Below are positions 24,692 to 34,143 of a stretch of 46,315 nucleotides of DNA, piece after piece. The first letter of the stretch is position 1; every line of letters begins with the position of its first letter. The stretch comes from Dermabacter sp. (GTDB lineage: Bacteria; Actinomycetota; Actinomycetes; Actinomycetales; Dermabacteraceae), in NCBI GenBank assembly GCA_030538475.1, contig JAUNTX010000006.1, forward strand, positions 166,402 to 212,716, read 5' to 3'. The notes under the pieces were generated by a model. That model saw only the letters and a program-made list of their open reading frames with translations, was not told the DNA's origin and made no database searches. The translations under genes were made by a program, and so were the position numbers.

Positions 24692-26256
24692 GCACTGCCC
24701 GCACCATCGCCGATGCCTACACGTTTGAGACGCCCCACATTCACCTCGGGGCCGTCATCGAGGGCGGTGAGCCGCAGCCGGACGCCACCGTGAACCTCTC
24801 GCTCGCGATGCTCAATCGGCACGGCCTCATCGCGGGTGCCACCGGCACCGGCAAGACGAAGACCCTCCAGGTGATCGCCGAGCAGGTGGCCGCCGCGGGA
24901 ACGCCGGTCTTCGTGGCCGACATGAAGGGCGACCTGTCCGGCATCGCCGTGCCCGGGCAGGCGTCCGACGCGCTCAGCGCCCGGGCCGCGGCCCGCGGGC
25001 AGGAATGGACGGCGCGCGCCGGAGGGGTCGAGTTCTATTCGCTCGGCGGTCAGGGCGCGGGCGTCCCGATCCGCACCACCGTCACCACGTTCGGGCCGAT
25101 CCTCATGTCGAAGGTGCTGGGCCTCAACGAGACCCAGGAATCGAGCCTCTCGCTCATCTTCCACTACGCCGACCAGCACGGCCTCGCCCTCCTGGACCTC
25201 AAGGACCTGCGCGCCCTCATCCAGTTCCTCACCACCGACGGCAAGGACGAACTGAAGGGCATCGGCAGCATCTCGGGCGCCACCGCGGGGGTCATCCTGC
25301 GCTCGCTCACCCAGTTCGAGAACTCGGGCGCGAACGTGTTCTTCGGCGAGCCCGCCTTCGAGTCCGAGCATCTGCTGCGCCAGGCGGCCGACGGCACCGG
25401 CATCATCTCGTGCCTCGAACTTCCCACCGTGGCTCAGCGCCCCGAACTGTTCTCGACGTTCATGATGTGGCTGCTCGCGGACCTCTACCAGGACCTTCCC
25501 GAAGTGGGGGACCTGGACCAGCCGAAGCTCGTGTTCTTCCTCGACGAGGCCCACCTGCTGTTCAAGGGAGCCTCCGCCGCGTTCGTGGACCAGGTGATCC
25601 AGACCGTGCGCCTCATCCGCTCGAAGGGCGTGGGTATTTTCTTCATCACCCAGACCCCGAAGGACATTCCGGCCGACGTTCTCGCGCAGCTCGGCAACCG
25701 CGTGCAGCACGCCCTGCGCGCCTTCACGCCCGACGATGCGAAGGCCATCGCGCAAACGGTGCGCACGTTCCCCACGACCGACTACGACCTCGGGGCGCTG
25801 CTCACCTCGCTCGGCACCGGCGAGGCCATCGTCACGGTCATGAGCGAGAAGGGGGCGCCCACGCCCGTGGCCCACACGGCGGTGCGCGCGCCGGAATCCT
25901 CGATGAATCCGGCCCCGGAGGCGGACATCCAGCGGATCGTCGCCCAGAGCGCCCTGGTGGGTCAGTACGCCGAGGTGATCGACCGCGAAAGTGCCTACGA
26001 ACTGCTCCAGGCGCGTGCGGCGAAGGAGGCCGACGCCGCAGCGGCGGGCGAGCCGGCGATGCCCGCGGGGCAGGCGAGCGCCGCGCCCGGTGCGAAGGGC
26101 TCGCGGGCGGCCGCGCCGAAGGCGACGAAGGAAGAGCCGGGCCTCGTGGAGAAGATTGCGCAGAACTCCGCGGTGCGCAGCTTCTTCCGCTCCGCCGGGA
26201 CGGTGCTGGGCCGCGAGATCACCCGCAGCCTGTTCGGCACCCGCAAGCGCAAGTAG
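24688..26256 (+). CDS. HerA/DUF853-family ATPase (YjgR-like)
   Basis: 522 aa from a GTG at 24688 that overlaps the tetR stop (GTGA) and is preceded by AAGGAG at 6 bases. Walker A GATGTGKTK lies near residue 50, followed by VFVADMKGDLSG, and Walker B LVFFLDEAHLLFKG near 285, then GVGIFFITQTPKDIP: the HerA/FtsK-like pattern of the DUF853 family. An Ala-rich linker and a basic C-terminus (SLFGTRKRK) follow. Members are thought to be DNA translocases or helicases, but the physiological role is not established. Ends 12 bases from the convergent kinase gene. Confidence 0.92.
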   Translation: MSTARTIADAYTFETPHIHLGAVIEGGEPQPDATVNLSLAMLNRHGLIAGATGTGKTKTLQVIAEQVAAAGTPVFVADMKGDLSGIAVPGQASDALSARAAARGQEWTARAGGVEFYSLGGQGAGVPIRTTVTTFGPILMSKVLGLNETQESSLSLIFHYADQHGLALLDLKDLRALIQFLTTDGKDELKGIGSISGATAGVILRSLTQFENSGANVFFGEPAFESEHLLRQAADGTGIISCLELPTVAQRPELFSTFMMWLLADLYQDLPEVGDLDQPKLVFFLDEAHLLFKGASAAFVDQVIQTVRLIRSKGVGIFFITQTPKDIPADVLAQLGNRVQHALRAFTPDDAKAIAQTVRTFPTTDYDLGALLTSLGTGEAIVTVMSEKGAPTPVAHTAVRAPESSMNPAPEADIQRIVAQSALVGQYAEVIDRESAYELLQARAAKEADAAAAGEPAMPAGQASAAPGAKGSRAAAPKATKEEPGLVEKIAQNSAVRSFFRSAGTVLGREITRSLFGTRKRK

Positions 26257-26268
26257 TCGCGGCCCGCG

Positions 26269-27357
26269 TCAGTGCAGGGGAATGCGCAGGGTGAGGGCGA
26301 AGCCGCCGTCGGCGGTGGGGTGGGCATCGAGGCTGCCTCCCAGGAGCTCGGCGCGTTCGCGAAGGCCGATGAGGCCGTGGCCGGACGACGGTAGCGCGAG
26401 GGACGGCGCGGTGCCGGGCGTGCTCAGCACGCTCACCTGTGCTTCGTGGCCGACGGTGAGCGCCCGCACGCTCACCGAGGCGCCCGGCGCGTGCTTGCGG
26501 ATGTTCGTGAGTGCCTCCTGCACCGTGCGGTAGATGGCCCGCTGGGCGCTTGCCGGAAGATCCTCCGGCAACTCGATGCTCGCCGTTGTCTCGATCCCGG
26601 AGGTCTCGATGAGGGCGGGCAGCTCCCCGATGCGCGGCTGCGGCGCGATGGGTTCGAGGCCGCCCGCGGCGCTGCGCAGCACCGTCACCATCTGCCGGAG
26701 TTCATCGAGAGTCGCCACGGCGAGGGCGCGCACGGTGCCCGCCGCCTGCCGCACGTCGGGATCGCGGCTCGCCACCTGCAGTGCGCCCGCCTGGACGGCG
26801 ATGAGGCTCACCTCGTGCGAGACGACGTCGTGCATCTCGCGGGCGATGCGCGCACGTTCGGTCGACAGCACCACCTCGTCGGCCCGCCGACGCTCGCTTT
26901 CGCGCGCCTGTTCGAGCTCCCGCAGCCTCTCGGTGAGCTGGCGCCTGGTGCGCACCAGCAGGCCGAGCGCGATCGGCGCCGCAGCCGTCATGACCCAGTA
27001 GAGGACCAGGGGCACGGCCTCCACCCCGAGCGCCCCACCCCACTCCGCCGATGAGGTGGCCACGACCACCGCGAGGCCCGCGAGGCCCACGGGCCACCGG
27101 CGCCGTTCGGCGACCGCCACGCTGTAGAGGGCGATGAGGCTCGCCACGAGCGCGGAGGACGTGATGAGCGCCGCGAGCGCGAGAGCGAACGACACCCACG
27201 GCCACCGCCTGCGCAGCAGCAGCCCGAACGATGAGGCCACCGCGAGGGTCAGCGCGAGCGGGTGGGGGTCCACGAGGAGCAGGATGCTGTCGGCGAGCGC
27301 CACCGCCACGAGCGCCGCATCGACGGCCAGGGCGTTCAGGCGTTCGCGCTGCGTCAC
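26269..27357 (-). CDS. NarL-type sensor histidine kinase
   Basis: 362 aa. Four to six membrane helices fill residues 1-135, without a large sensor domain. A short coiled segment leads to the HisKA_3 box RARIAREMHDVVSHEVSLIAVQAG with phosphoacceptor His176. The HATPase domain shows QEALTNIRKHAPGA (N box) and GHGLIGLRERAELLGG (G box). It is co-transcribed behind the response regulator, with a 4-base overlap. Intramembrane-sensing kinases of this type often detect envelope stress; the signal here is unknown. Confidence 0.95.
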   Translation of the reverse strand: MTQRERLNALAVDAALVAVALADSILLLVDPHPLALTLAVASSFGLLLRRRWPWVSFALALAALITSSALVASLIALYSVAVAERRRWPVGLAGLAVVVATSSAEWGGALGVEAVPLVLYWVMTAAAPIALGLLVRTRRQLTERLRELEQARESERRRADEVVLSTERARIAREMHDVVSHEVSLIAVQAGALQVASRDPDVRQAAGTVRALAVATLDELRQMVTVLRSAAGGLEPIAPQPRIGELPALIETSGIETTASIELPEDLPASAQRAIYRTVQEALTNIRKHAPGASVSVRALTVGHEAQVSVLSTPGTAPSLALPSSGHGLIGLRERAELLGGSLDAHPTADGGFALTLRIPLH

Positions 27358-28010
27358 GCCGTGTCCCCGTGGCGGGCCGTGAGCCCGGCCCGTTCGGCGA
27401 TGAGGGCGGCCTGCAGGCGGGTCATGACGCCCAGCTTCGCGAGGATCGCGCTCACGTGGTCCTTGACCGTGCCCACGCTCACGTGCATCGAGGCCGCGAT
27501 CTCGGCATTGGATTGCCCCGTCGCGAGCAGCGCGAGCACGTCCGTCTCACGCTCCGTGAGCCCGCCGACCAGGGCCGCGGCGCCGCGATCCCCGGAACCC
27601 AAATAGCCCTTGATGATGGTCCGCGAGACCTGCGGGGAGAGCACGATCCCGCCCGCGGCGAGCGAGCGAATCAACGCGGGCAGCTGCACGGGATCGGTGT
27701 CTTTCACGAGGAAGCCGGAGGCTCCCGCCCGCAGCGCCTGCGCGATGTAGTCGTCGGAATCGAACGTGGTGAGCACCGCGATCACGGGCGGGGATTCGAG
27801 CTCGCGAATGTCGGCGAGGATGTCGAGCCCGCTGCGCCCCGGCATCCGAATGTCGAGCAGCACCACGTCGGGGCGCTCGCGGCGAATAACGGCCATGGCG
27901 TCCGGGCCGTCCACGGCATCGACCACCTCGATGTCGTCCGCGGCGCCCACGATCAGGCGAAAACCGGATCGCACCAGTGCTTCATCATCCACAATCACCA
28001 CGCGGATCAC
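27354..28010 (-). CDS. NarL/FixJ-family response regulator
   Basis: 218 aa from the GTG at 28010, preceded by GGGAGG at 8 bases; the long upstream open frame is a shadow. The receiver domain has the acidic pair Asp8-Asp9, phosphoacceptor Asp53 (VVLLDIRMPG) and the conserved Lys in FLVKDTDP. The LuxR-type HTH covers about 150-210 (LTERETDVLALLATGQSNAEIAASMHVSVGTVKDHV). It precedes its cognate kinase. The divergent DUF418 gene and the efflux genes beyond it are candidate targets. Confidence 0.96.
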   Translation of the reverse strand: MIRVVIVDDEALVRSGFRLIVGAADDIEVVDAVDGPDAMAVIRRERPDVVLLDIRMPGRSGLDILADIRELESPPVIAVLTTFDSDDYIAQALRAGASGFLVKDTDPVQLPALIRSLAAGGIVLSPQVSRTIIKGYLGSGDRGAAALVGGLTERETDVLALLATGQSNAEIAASMHVSVGTVKDHVSAILAKLGVMTRLQAALIAERAGLTARHGDTA

Positions 28011-28184
28011 CGCCGCCACCTCCCGCTCACTGGTTGTCCTCACCGTCGGCCCCGCCGCTGCCGGGCCCGTGCAGTCACGATACGGGAGCGCGCGCGGCGC
28101 TCCACCCTCGGGAGCACATCGTCCGCCGGTCGGCTGGCATATTCCCGCCACCCGGCGGGTACCGCGGGCAGCGGCGAGGGCCCA

Positions 28185-28215
28185 CAGCAGGTGAGAGCGC
28201 CCAGTAGGTGAGAGC
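28185..28215. repeat. Direct repeat pair in the RR-DUF418 intergenic region
   Basis: CAGCAGGTGAGAGC (28185-28198) and CAGTAGGTGAGAGC (28202-28215) differ at one position and are 17 bases apart. They lie about 50 bases before the DUF418 start, a plausible place for binding of the adjacent response regulator. The rest of this 252-base region holds a GC-rich stem-like CCCGGCGGGT stretch and nothing else I recognise. Confidence 0.45.
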
Positions 28216-28262
28216 ACACAGCGAAGAACAGAACGCCCCGGTACCCAAGGAAGAACCTCCAC

Positions 28263-29513
28263 ATGACCCAGGCCCCCGCCACCCCCGCCCCGTCGAGTGC
28301 TCGCGCGCTCCTTGCCAGTCCCGTGCCCGGCACGGGTGGCCGCGTGGAGGCGCTCGATGTCCTGCGCGGGATCGCGATCCTCGGCACGCTCGCGAGCAAC
28401 ATCTGGATCTTCACCGCGAGCGGCGGCCTGGACGCCGACACGCTCATTCCGGGGTGGCTCACCGAGGTGTCCTCGTGGCTGCCGAACGGCAAGTTCCTGG
28501 GCCTGCTCACGATCATGTTCGGCATCGGTCTCGAGATCCAGCGCCAGGCCGCGATCCGGCAGGGCAAGCGCTGGCCGGGTGGGTATCCCGTGCGTGCGGG
28601 CCTCCTCTTCCTGGACGGTCTTCTCAACTACATCTTCGTGGTGCAGTTCGATGTGCTGCGCGCCTATGCGCTCACGGGGCTGATCGTCGCGTTCCTGCTG
28701 CTCACGAGCGAACGTGTCCAGTGGTGGCTCATCGGCATCTTCTTGAGCATCCACCTGACGTTCATGACCGTCATGGCCGTCGGCGGCGCCTCCGCGTTGC
28801 CCGGCAGCGACGTCCACCTCGACACCCTGGGTTCCGATGCGCGCCCCGGTGATGCCCTTGCCGGCACGGTAGATCCGGGAACCGGGTATTGGGACGAAGT
28901 GCGGATGACCGTGCAGAACCTGGGCGAGGGGTTCAACCTGACCTCCGAGTTCTTCACGATTGTCCTCATGGGGCTCGGCCTGTTCCTGCTCGGCGCGAAC
29001 CTCTACCGGCGCGGCATCTTCACCCCGGCGCGCCGCCGCTTGCGCCTGTGGCTCATCGGGATCGGGTTCTTCGTCGCGCTCCCGCTGGACTTCTTCCTGA
29101 GCCAGTCCACGTTCGCCGATTCCGTCTTCTCGGGGCATGCGCGCTACGGCACGGCCTTCGTCGTCTCCCTCGGCATCCTCGCCCTGGTCGCGGAGTTCTA
29201 CCAGTACCGACGCCCCGGATTCATCGGCCGCCAGCTGGCCGCGGTGGGCACGATGGCGCTCACCTGCTACCTGCTGCAGAACATCATCGGGGTGCTTGTG
29301 CAGCGCAACCTCATCACCCCCGGGTACCTCGATGGCGTGGATTCCACCCTCGTCACCTACGTGTCCTTCGCGGTCATCTCGCTCATCCTCGTCGTGTTCT
29401 CTCGCCTATGGCTCTCGAAGTTCTCTCGCGGCCCCTTCGAACTCGCGTGGAACTGGAGCTACCGACGGATCCTCGGCGAGGGGCGCGCGAAGAAGGCGCA
29501 GGTCCCCGCGTAG
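28263..29513 (+). CDS. DUF418-family membrane protein
   Basis: 416 aa with about eight to ten membrane helices. The N-terminal VEALDVLRGIAILGTLASNIW is the typical opening of DUF418/acyltransferase-3-like membrane proteins, and the C-terminal part (FIGRQLAAVGTMALTCYLLQN through to SRLWLSKFSRGPFELAWNWSY) matches the DUF418 domain. Members are proposed to modify or transport envelope components; no activity is assured. AAGGAAG lies upstream of the ATG. Divergent from the two-component genes. Confidence 0.92.
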   Translation: MTQAPATPAPSSARALLASPVPGTGGRVEALDVLRGIAILGTLASNIWIFTASGGLDADTLIPGWLTEVSSWLPNGKFLGLLTIMFGIGLEIQRQAAIRQGKRWPGGYPVRAGLLFLDGLLNYIFVVQFDVLRAYALTGLIVAFLLLTSERVQWWLIGIFLSIHLTFMTVMAVGGASALPGSDVHLDTLGSDARPGDALAGTVDPGTGYWDEVRMTVQNLGEGFNLTSEFFTIVLMGLGLFLLGANLYRRGIFTPARRRLRLWLIGIGFFVALPLDFFLSQSTFADSVFSGHARYGTAFVVSLGILALVAEFYQYRRPGFIGRQLAAVGTMALTCYLLQNIIGVLVQRNLITPGYLDGVDSTLVTYVSFAVISLILVVFSRLWLSKFSRGPFELAWNWSYRRILGEGRAKKAQVPA

Positions 29514-29720
29514 GCGCCCGCATAGTCGCTCGCGTCGGCCCGGACGCCGTCGGTGACCCAGCGCAACCGGCACGGGGCTCGCACCCCGGAATCATCCCTA
29601 AGGCTGACCCGGACGTGACGCATCTGGCCTTATCCTGGAGGCGCTCCTTAGATTCCCTGAGGACTGCCGCACCCCTCGCCAGGTCCCTTGGCGCGGCATC
29701 GCTCACCGTTGAGAGATCCC

Positions 29721-30764
29721 ATGACCATTTTTCGCCGCATCGTTCTTCCCGTTCTCTGGCTCGTTGTAGCCCTCGTTGTGGCGGCCGCGCTCGCCAAGCT
29801 CGCGTTCTTCAGCGGGGCCAATGAAAACACCGACACCGCCACCCCCTCCGCCTCCATCGGCATGACCACCACGATGGTCTCCCGCGGCAGCATCGACTCC
29901 GTGCTCACCTTGAGCGGCACCGTGCAGCGGGATGCGGGCACGCCCGTGACCTCGACGCAGACCGGTGAGATCAACTACCTGTTCGTCAAGGACGGCGCCG
30001 CCGTGAAGGCGCGCGACAAGCTCTACCAGATCCGCGTTCCCATCGATGCCGCGCCCGCCGCGGCGACCGTCGGCGAGCCGATCGACCCCGCGGCCGCGCA
30101 GCCCGCCGCCTCGAGCGCCACCCAGTACCGCTACTTCGACGTGCGGGCCGAAGCCGACGGCACCCTGACCGGGTTCACCGTCAAGACCGGCCAGCAGACC
30201 GCGAGCGGCGACAAGGTGGCCGAGGTGACGCCGGGAACCTTCAGCATCGTCGCTGACCTCACCCCGTCGCAGCAGTACCAGCTGCTCGACCGCGAACTGT
30301 CCGCGACCGCGGTGCTGCCCGGCATGGCGGAGCCCCTGCAGTGCGCGGGCACGAAGGTGGGGGAGAAGCCCAAGTCCGAGGTCAAGGAGCCCGCCGCCAC
30401 GACCGATCCGAACATGGGCGACATGGGCGGCATGGATCAGCCGGGCGGCGGCGAAACCTCCCTCGCCACCCTCACGTGCCCGATCCCTCAGGGCACCAAG
30501 ACCGTGCCGGGCCTCGCGGCCGACATCTCGGTGGATACCGGCAGCGTTGCCGACGTGCTCGTGGTGCCCACCACCGCCGTGCTCGGCGAGTTCGATGCGG
30601 GCACCGTCTACGCGCTCGATGCCGACACCGGCGAGCAGATCGAAATCCCCGTGGGCCTGGGCCTGCGCGGCGACGGCATCGTGGAGATCACGAGCGGCCT
30701 CGAGGACGGCCAGGAAATCCTCGAGTACGCCCCCGGCGTGAGCAGCGAAGGCGGCGGCTGGTGA
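29721..30764 (+). CDS. Efflux membrane-fusion protein (HlyD/MacA-like)
   Basis: 347 aa from the ATG at 29721 (GAGAG upstream). One N-terminal membrane anchor (about 8-30), then a beta-barrel region starting SVLTLSGTVQRDAG and a lipoyl-like hairpin split around an Ala/Pro-rich loop. A Met/Gly-rich insertion (NMGDMGGMDQPGGG, near 235) sits in the domain before DVLVVPTTAVL. It lacks the peptidoglycan-binding-like domain present in the other adaptor of this window. It overlaps the ATPase gene by 4 bases. Confidence 0.88.
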   Translation: MTIFRRIVLPVLWLVVALVVAAALAKLAFFSGANENTDTATPSASIGMTTTMVSRGSIDSVLTLSGTVQRDAGTPVTSTQTGEINYLFVKDGAAVKARDKLYQIRVPIDAAPAAATVGEPIDPAAAQPAASSATQYRYFDVRAEADGTLTGFTVKTGQQTASGDKVAEVTPGTFSIVADLTPSQQYQLLDRELSATAVLPGMAEPLQCAGTKVGEKPKSEVKEPAATTDPNMGDMGGMDQPGGGETSLATLTCPIPQGTKTVPGLAADISVDTGSVADVLVVPTTAVLGEFDAGTVYALDADTGEQIEIPVGLGLRGDGIVEITSGLEDGQEILEYAPGVSSEGGGW

Positions 30765-31600
30765 GCGCGCTCCTTCACCTGGAGGACCTCACGCGCACCG
30801 TCACCCTGCCCACCGGCGATCAGCTGCACATCCTGCGCGGCGTCAACCTCACGGTGCAGCGCGGCGAACACGTGGCGATCCTCGGCCGCTCTGGTTCCGG
30901 CAAGACCACCCTGCTGAACCTCCTCGGCCTCATCGACCGCCAAACCTCCGGGCAGCTCCTTTTCGAGGGCAACGAAGTCTCCCGCATGGGAGAGCGCACC
31001 AGGGCGCGCTTGCGGGGCCGCTCGGTCGGCTTCGTGTTCCAGCAGTTCAACCTCCTGGACTCCCGCACCGCGCTCGACAACGTGGTCATGCCCCTCATGT
31101 ACGGCGCGATGCAGCAGTTCGTGGACCGCAAGAAGCTCGCAACCGCGATGCTCGAGCGCGTGGGCCTTGCCGACCGCGCCGATCAGCGGCCCACCCGCCT
31201 TTCCGGCGGCGAGCAACAGCGCGTGGCGGTGGCGAGGGCGCTCGTGCGCACCCCCAGCCTCATCCTGGCCGACGAACCGACCGGCGCCCTCGATGTCACG
31301 ACCGGCGAGGCGGTCATGGCGCTCCTGGATGACACCGCGCGCGAATCCGACGCCGCCCTCATCACCATCACGCACGACCTTCAGGTGGCGGCGCTCGCGG
31401 ACCGCGTGCTCCTGCTCGACGATGGCGTGCTGCGCGCGATCGATGTCAACGACGCGGGCGATGCGCTCGCCGCGACGCGCGGCATTCGCAGTCTTGCCGG
31501 CGCGTCGGCCGCCCCTGAGCCGCCGCGGGGCTGGGCCACCGATCCGGCCGAGGAGCCCGCGACCGAACCCATCACCCTGACCCGAGGAGGCGCCCAATGA
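30761..31600 (+). CDS. ABC efflux ATPase (MacB/LolD-like)
   Basis: 279 aa from the GTG at 30761 overlapping the adaptor stop. Walker A GRSGSGKTT (42-50), the Q-loop FVFQQFNLLDSRTALDNV, signature LSGGEQQR, Walker B LILADEPTGALD and the switch His in TITHDLQVAALADRV are all intact. A ~45-residue Ala/Pro-rich C-terminal extension follows the ATPase fold. It works with the separate permease encoded next (ATGA overlap), so this second efflux set has split subunits, unlike the fused protein at 15529. Confidence 0.94.
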   Translation: MSALLHLEDLTRTVTLPTGDQLHILRGVNLTVQRGEHVAILGRSGSGKTTLLNLLGLIDRQTSGQLLFEGNEVSRMGERTRARLRGRSVGFVFQQFNLLDSRTALDNVVMPLMYGAMQQFVDRKKLATAMLERVGLADRADQRPTRLSGGEQQRVAVARALVRTPSLILADEPTGALDVTTGEAVMALLDDTARESDAALITITHDLQVAALADRVLLLDDGVLRAIDVNDAGDALAATRGIRSLAGASAAPEPPRGWATDPAEEPATEPITLTRGGAQ

Positions 31601-32811
31601 CCGGGGTTTTCGCCGCCATCGTCGAGGCCTTCGGCGAACTGCGCGTCAACAAGGGACGCATCTTCCTCGCCCTGCTCGGCGTGGCCTTCTCCGTCTTCGC
31701 GCTCACGGGTGTGCTCGGCGCGGGAGGGATGCTCACGAGCGCCCTCCAGCAGGTGCAGGAGCAAAGCAACGGCCGCTCCACGATGGTGCTGGTCTCGCCG
31801 AACACGACGCCGACGGATGCCAATGGGCGCGAGGCGCTGGATGAGAAGGTTCGGGAGCAGTTTGACCAACTCTCCATCGAGTACCGCAGCCGCGTGTTCG
31901 AAGGAGCCGCTGTGCGCGCACAAACGAGCGCGGGAGTGTTAGGCATCAACACCTTCGGCGTGGACCCCGACTACTCCACGCTGTATCGGTTGAGGATCGA
32001 GGACGGGCGGTGGTTGGAGGACTCGGATGCTCGGCGACTCGCACCCGCTGTCGTCGTCAACACGAAGGCCTATGCCACGCTGGGAAGCCCCGAACTCGAA
32101 CGCCAGCCTGTCACGCTCTACTCGAGCGAAGGGGTTGCCACTACGGTCCTTGTTGTCGGAGTCGTGGATGATGCGCACAGTGAGTTCATGGGTACGCTCT
32201 ACTATCTGCCGGGTTCTGCCTCGGAGGTACCTGCCCTGCAAGAAGCGATGAATGGCGTGGGTATGCAGTACGTGGCCTGGGTTCCTCCCGACATGGCTGA
32301 AGAGGTGACCGCGCACCTTAACTCCCGGATCGGGTATGACTACGGCGGAGATTTCTTCGTCAACAACAGCATGTACATGACGGACAGTGCGGCGGACGTC
32401 TTTCGGGTATTTTCCAACGCGATCATCGGCGTGGCCGTCGTGATCCTCATCCTCGGGGCGATGGGCCTGCTCAACATCTCGCTCGTCACGATCCGCTACC
32501 GGGTGCGTGAAATCGGGATCCGGCGCTCGTACGGCGCCACGGGCGCCCGCATCTTCGTGGGAGTGCTCATGGAGTCTGTCGTCGCCACGTTCGTGGCGGG
32601 CGTCGTCGGGGTCACCCTCGCCATCGCGCTGCTGCGCTCCCCGTGGGTCGCGGGCTTCATGCGCAATATCGGGCTCGTGGATATTCCCGCGTTCCCCGTG
32701 AGCGCCGCCCTGATCGGCATGAGTGCCGCGGTGCTCGTGGGCATCCTCGCCGGGGTGATCCCCGCGCTCATCGCCACCCGGATCAAGGTGATCGACGCGA
32801 TCAGAAGCTGA
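31597..32811 (+). CDS. MacB/FtsX-type ABC permease
   Basis: 404 aa. One N-terminal helix (KGRIFLALLGVAFSVFALTGVLG), a periplasmic-type domain of about 230 residues, then three C-terminal helices with the FtsX motif REIGIRRSYGATG. The codons for the extracytoplasmic domain (about 31790-32420) include many T- and A-ending triplets, AGG and TTG, unlike the strongly GC-ending codons of both membrane parts. That suggests replacement or rapid divergence of the substrate-facing domain. Confidence 0.93.
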   Translation: MTGVFAAIVEAFGELRVNKGRIFLALLGVAFSVFALTGVLGAGGMLTSALQQVQEQSNGRSTMVLVSPNTTPTDANGREALDEKVREQFDQLSIEYRSRVFEGAAVRAQTSAGVLGINTFGVDPDYSTLYRLRIEDGRWLEDSDARRLAPAVVVNTKAYATLGSPELERQPVTLYSSEGVATTVLVVGVVDDAHSEFMGTLYYLPGSASEVPALQEAMNGVGMQYVAWVPPDMAEEVTAHLNSRIGYDYGGDFFVNNSMYMTDSAADVFRVFSNAIIGVAVVILILGAMGLLNISLVTIRYRVREIGIRRSYGATGARIFVGVLMESVVATFVAGVVGVTLAIALLRSPWVAGFMRNIGLVDIPAFPVSAALIGMSAAVLVGILAGVIPALIATRIKVIDAIRS

Positions 32812-32847
32812 CCGCGCTCCGCCCGCGGCGGGCTCTGCGCACAGCGA

Positions 32848-32883
32848 AGGGGCCTCGCGTATCCGGTGATACGCGAGGCCCCT
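32848..32883. terminator. Terminator hairpin between convergent genes
   Basis: AGGGGCCTCGCGTATC and GATACGCGAGGCCCCT are perfect 16-base arms around a CGGT loop. The structure lies between the end of the efflux permease and the end of the convergent gpmA and can act on both strands. Confidence 0.85.
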
Positions 32884-32926
32884 CGCTTACCACGCCGGGC
32901 GGTGCGCCCTGGCGGGAGGAAAAACG

Positions 32927-33673
32927 CTACTTCTTGCCCTGGTTCGCCACGGCTTCGGCGGCCGCACGCGCGGCCTCTTCGTCCAGGTAGCGGCCACCCT
33001 TGGTGATGGGGGCGAAGTTCTCGTCGAGTTCGTACACGAGCGGCTGGCCGGTCGGGATATTGAGCCCCACGATCTCCTCGTCGGAGATGTTGTCGAGGTA
33101 CTTCACGAGCGCGCGCAGGGAGTTGCCGTGCGCGGCCACGAGGACGGTCTTGCCCGCCGCGAGGTCCGGCTTGATGCCTTCTTCCCAGTACGGCAGGAAG
33201 CGATCAATAACGTTCTTGAGAGCTTCGGCCTTCGGCAGCTGATCGCCGAGCTCCGCGTAGCGCGGATCCTGGTCCTGGCTGAACTCGGTCCCGAACTCGA
33301 TGTCCGGCGGCGGCACGTCAAACGACCGGCGCCACAGCATGAACTGCTCATCGCCGTACTTGTCGCGCGTGGCGGCCTTGTCGAGGCCCTGGAGCGCGCC
33401 GTAGTGACGCTCGTTGAGGCGCCAGTCGCGCTTCACGGGAATCCAGTGGCGATCCGCGGCATCGAGCGCGAGGTTCGCGGTCATGATCGCGCGGCGCAGC
33501 AGCGACGTGTGCACCACGTCGGGAAGGATGCCCGCCTCGGCGAGCAGTTCGCCGCCCGCAGCGGCTTCTTCGCGACCCTTGTCCGACAGCGGCACATCGA
33601 CCCAGCCGGTGAAGAGGTTTTTCTTGTTCCACTCGCTCTCGCCGTGGCGGAGCAGTACCAGTGTGTAAGCCAT
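32927..33673 (-). CDS. gpmA: 2,3-bisphosphoglycerate-dependent phosphoglycerate mutase
   Basis: Interconverts 3- and 2-phosphoglycerate in glycolysis through a phosphohistidine. 248 aa. The RHGESEWN motif holds the catalytic His10; [14 protein letters not shown] and [14 protein letters not shown] supply the other catalytic and phosphate-binding residues. Length and C-terminal tail fit the cofactor-dependent family. GGAGG lies only two bases before the ATG, unusually close. It follows dtd by 13 bases on the same strand. Confidence 0.97.
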   Translation of the reverse strand: MAYTLVLLRHGESEWNKKNLFTGWVDVPLSDKGREEAAAGGELLAEAGILPDVVHTSLLRRAIMTANLALDAADRHWIPVKRDWRLNERHYGALQGLDKAATRDKYGDEQFMLWRRSFDVPPPDIEFGTEFSQDQDPRYAELGDQLPKAEALKNVIDRFLPYWEEGIKPDLAAGKTVLVAAHGNSLRALVKYLDNISDEEIVGLNIPTGQPLVYELDENFAPITKGGRYLDEEAARAAAEAVANQGKK

Positions 33674-33686
33674 GCCCTCCAGCCTA

Positions 33687-34130
33687 CTAGGCCTCCAGGA
33701 GTATGGTCACGGGACCATCGTTCATGGACGTCACCTGCATGTGCGCCCCGAACTCCCCCTCCTGGACCTCGATGCCGCGCGCCCGCACCGCGTCGATGAC
33801 GCGCTGGACGAGGGGCTCGGCCACGGCCGCGGGGGCGGCCTGGTTCCACGAGGGGCGTCGGCCCTTCTTGACATCGGCGTAGAGGGTGAACTGGGAAACG
33901 ATGAGCACGGGCGCCTTGAGGTCCAGAACGGATTGTTCGTCGCCGAGGATCCGCAGCTCGCAGATCTTGCGGGCCACCGTCTGCACCTGCTCTTCGCCAT
34001 CGCCGTGGGTGACGCCGAGGAGCACGAGCAGGCCCGGGCGGGTGAGCTGCCCGGCCACGCGCGCGACGGCGCCGTCCTCGCCCACGATGTCGACGCGGGC
34101 GTGGGCCACGCGCTGCAGGACGGCTTTCAT
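33687..34130 (-). CDS. dtd: D-aminoacyl-tRNA deacylase
   Basis: Removes D-amino acids (and glycine from tRNA-Ala) from mischarged tRNA. 147 aa from the ATG at 34130; the upstream open frame is out-of-gene. The two signature elements are present: SQFTLYAD (active site) and the Gly-cisPro motif NDGPVTI near the C-terminus. Starts 13 bases after the kinase-like gene and ends 13 bases before gpmA, suggesting a three-gene unit. Confidence 0.96.
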   Translation of the reverse strand: MKAVLQRVAHARVDIVGEDGAVARVAGQLTRPGLLVLLGVTHGDGEEQVQTVARKICELRILGDEQSVLDLKAPVLIVSQFTLYADVKKGRRPSWNQAAPAAVAEPLVQRVIDAVRARGIEVQEGEFGAHMQVTSMNDGPVTILLEA

Positions 34131-34143
34131 GCGGGCTCCTTCG

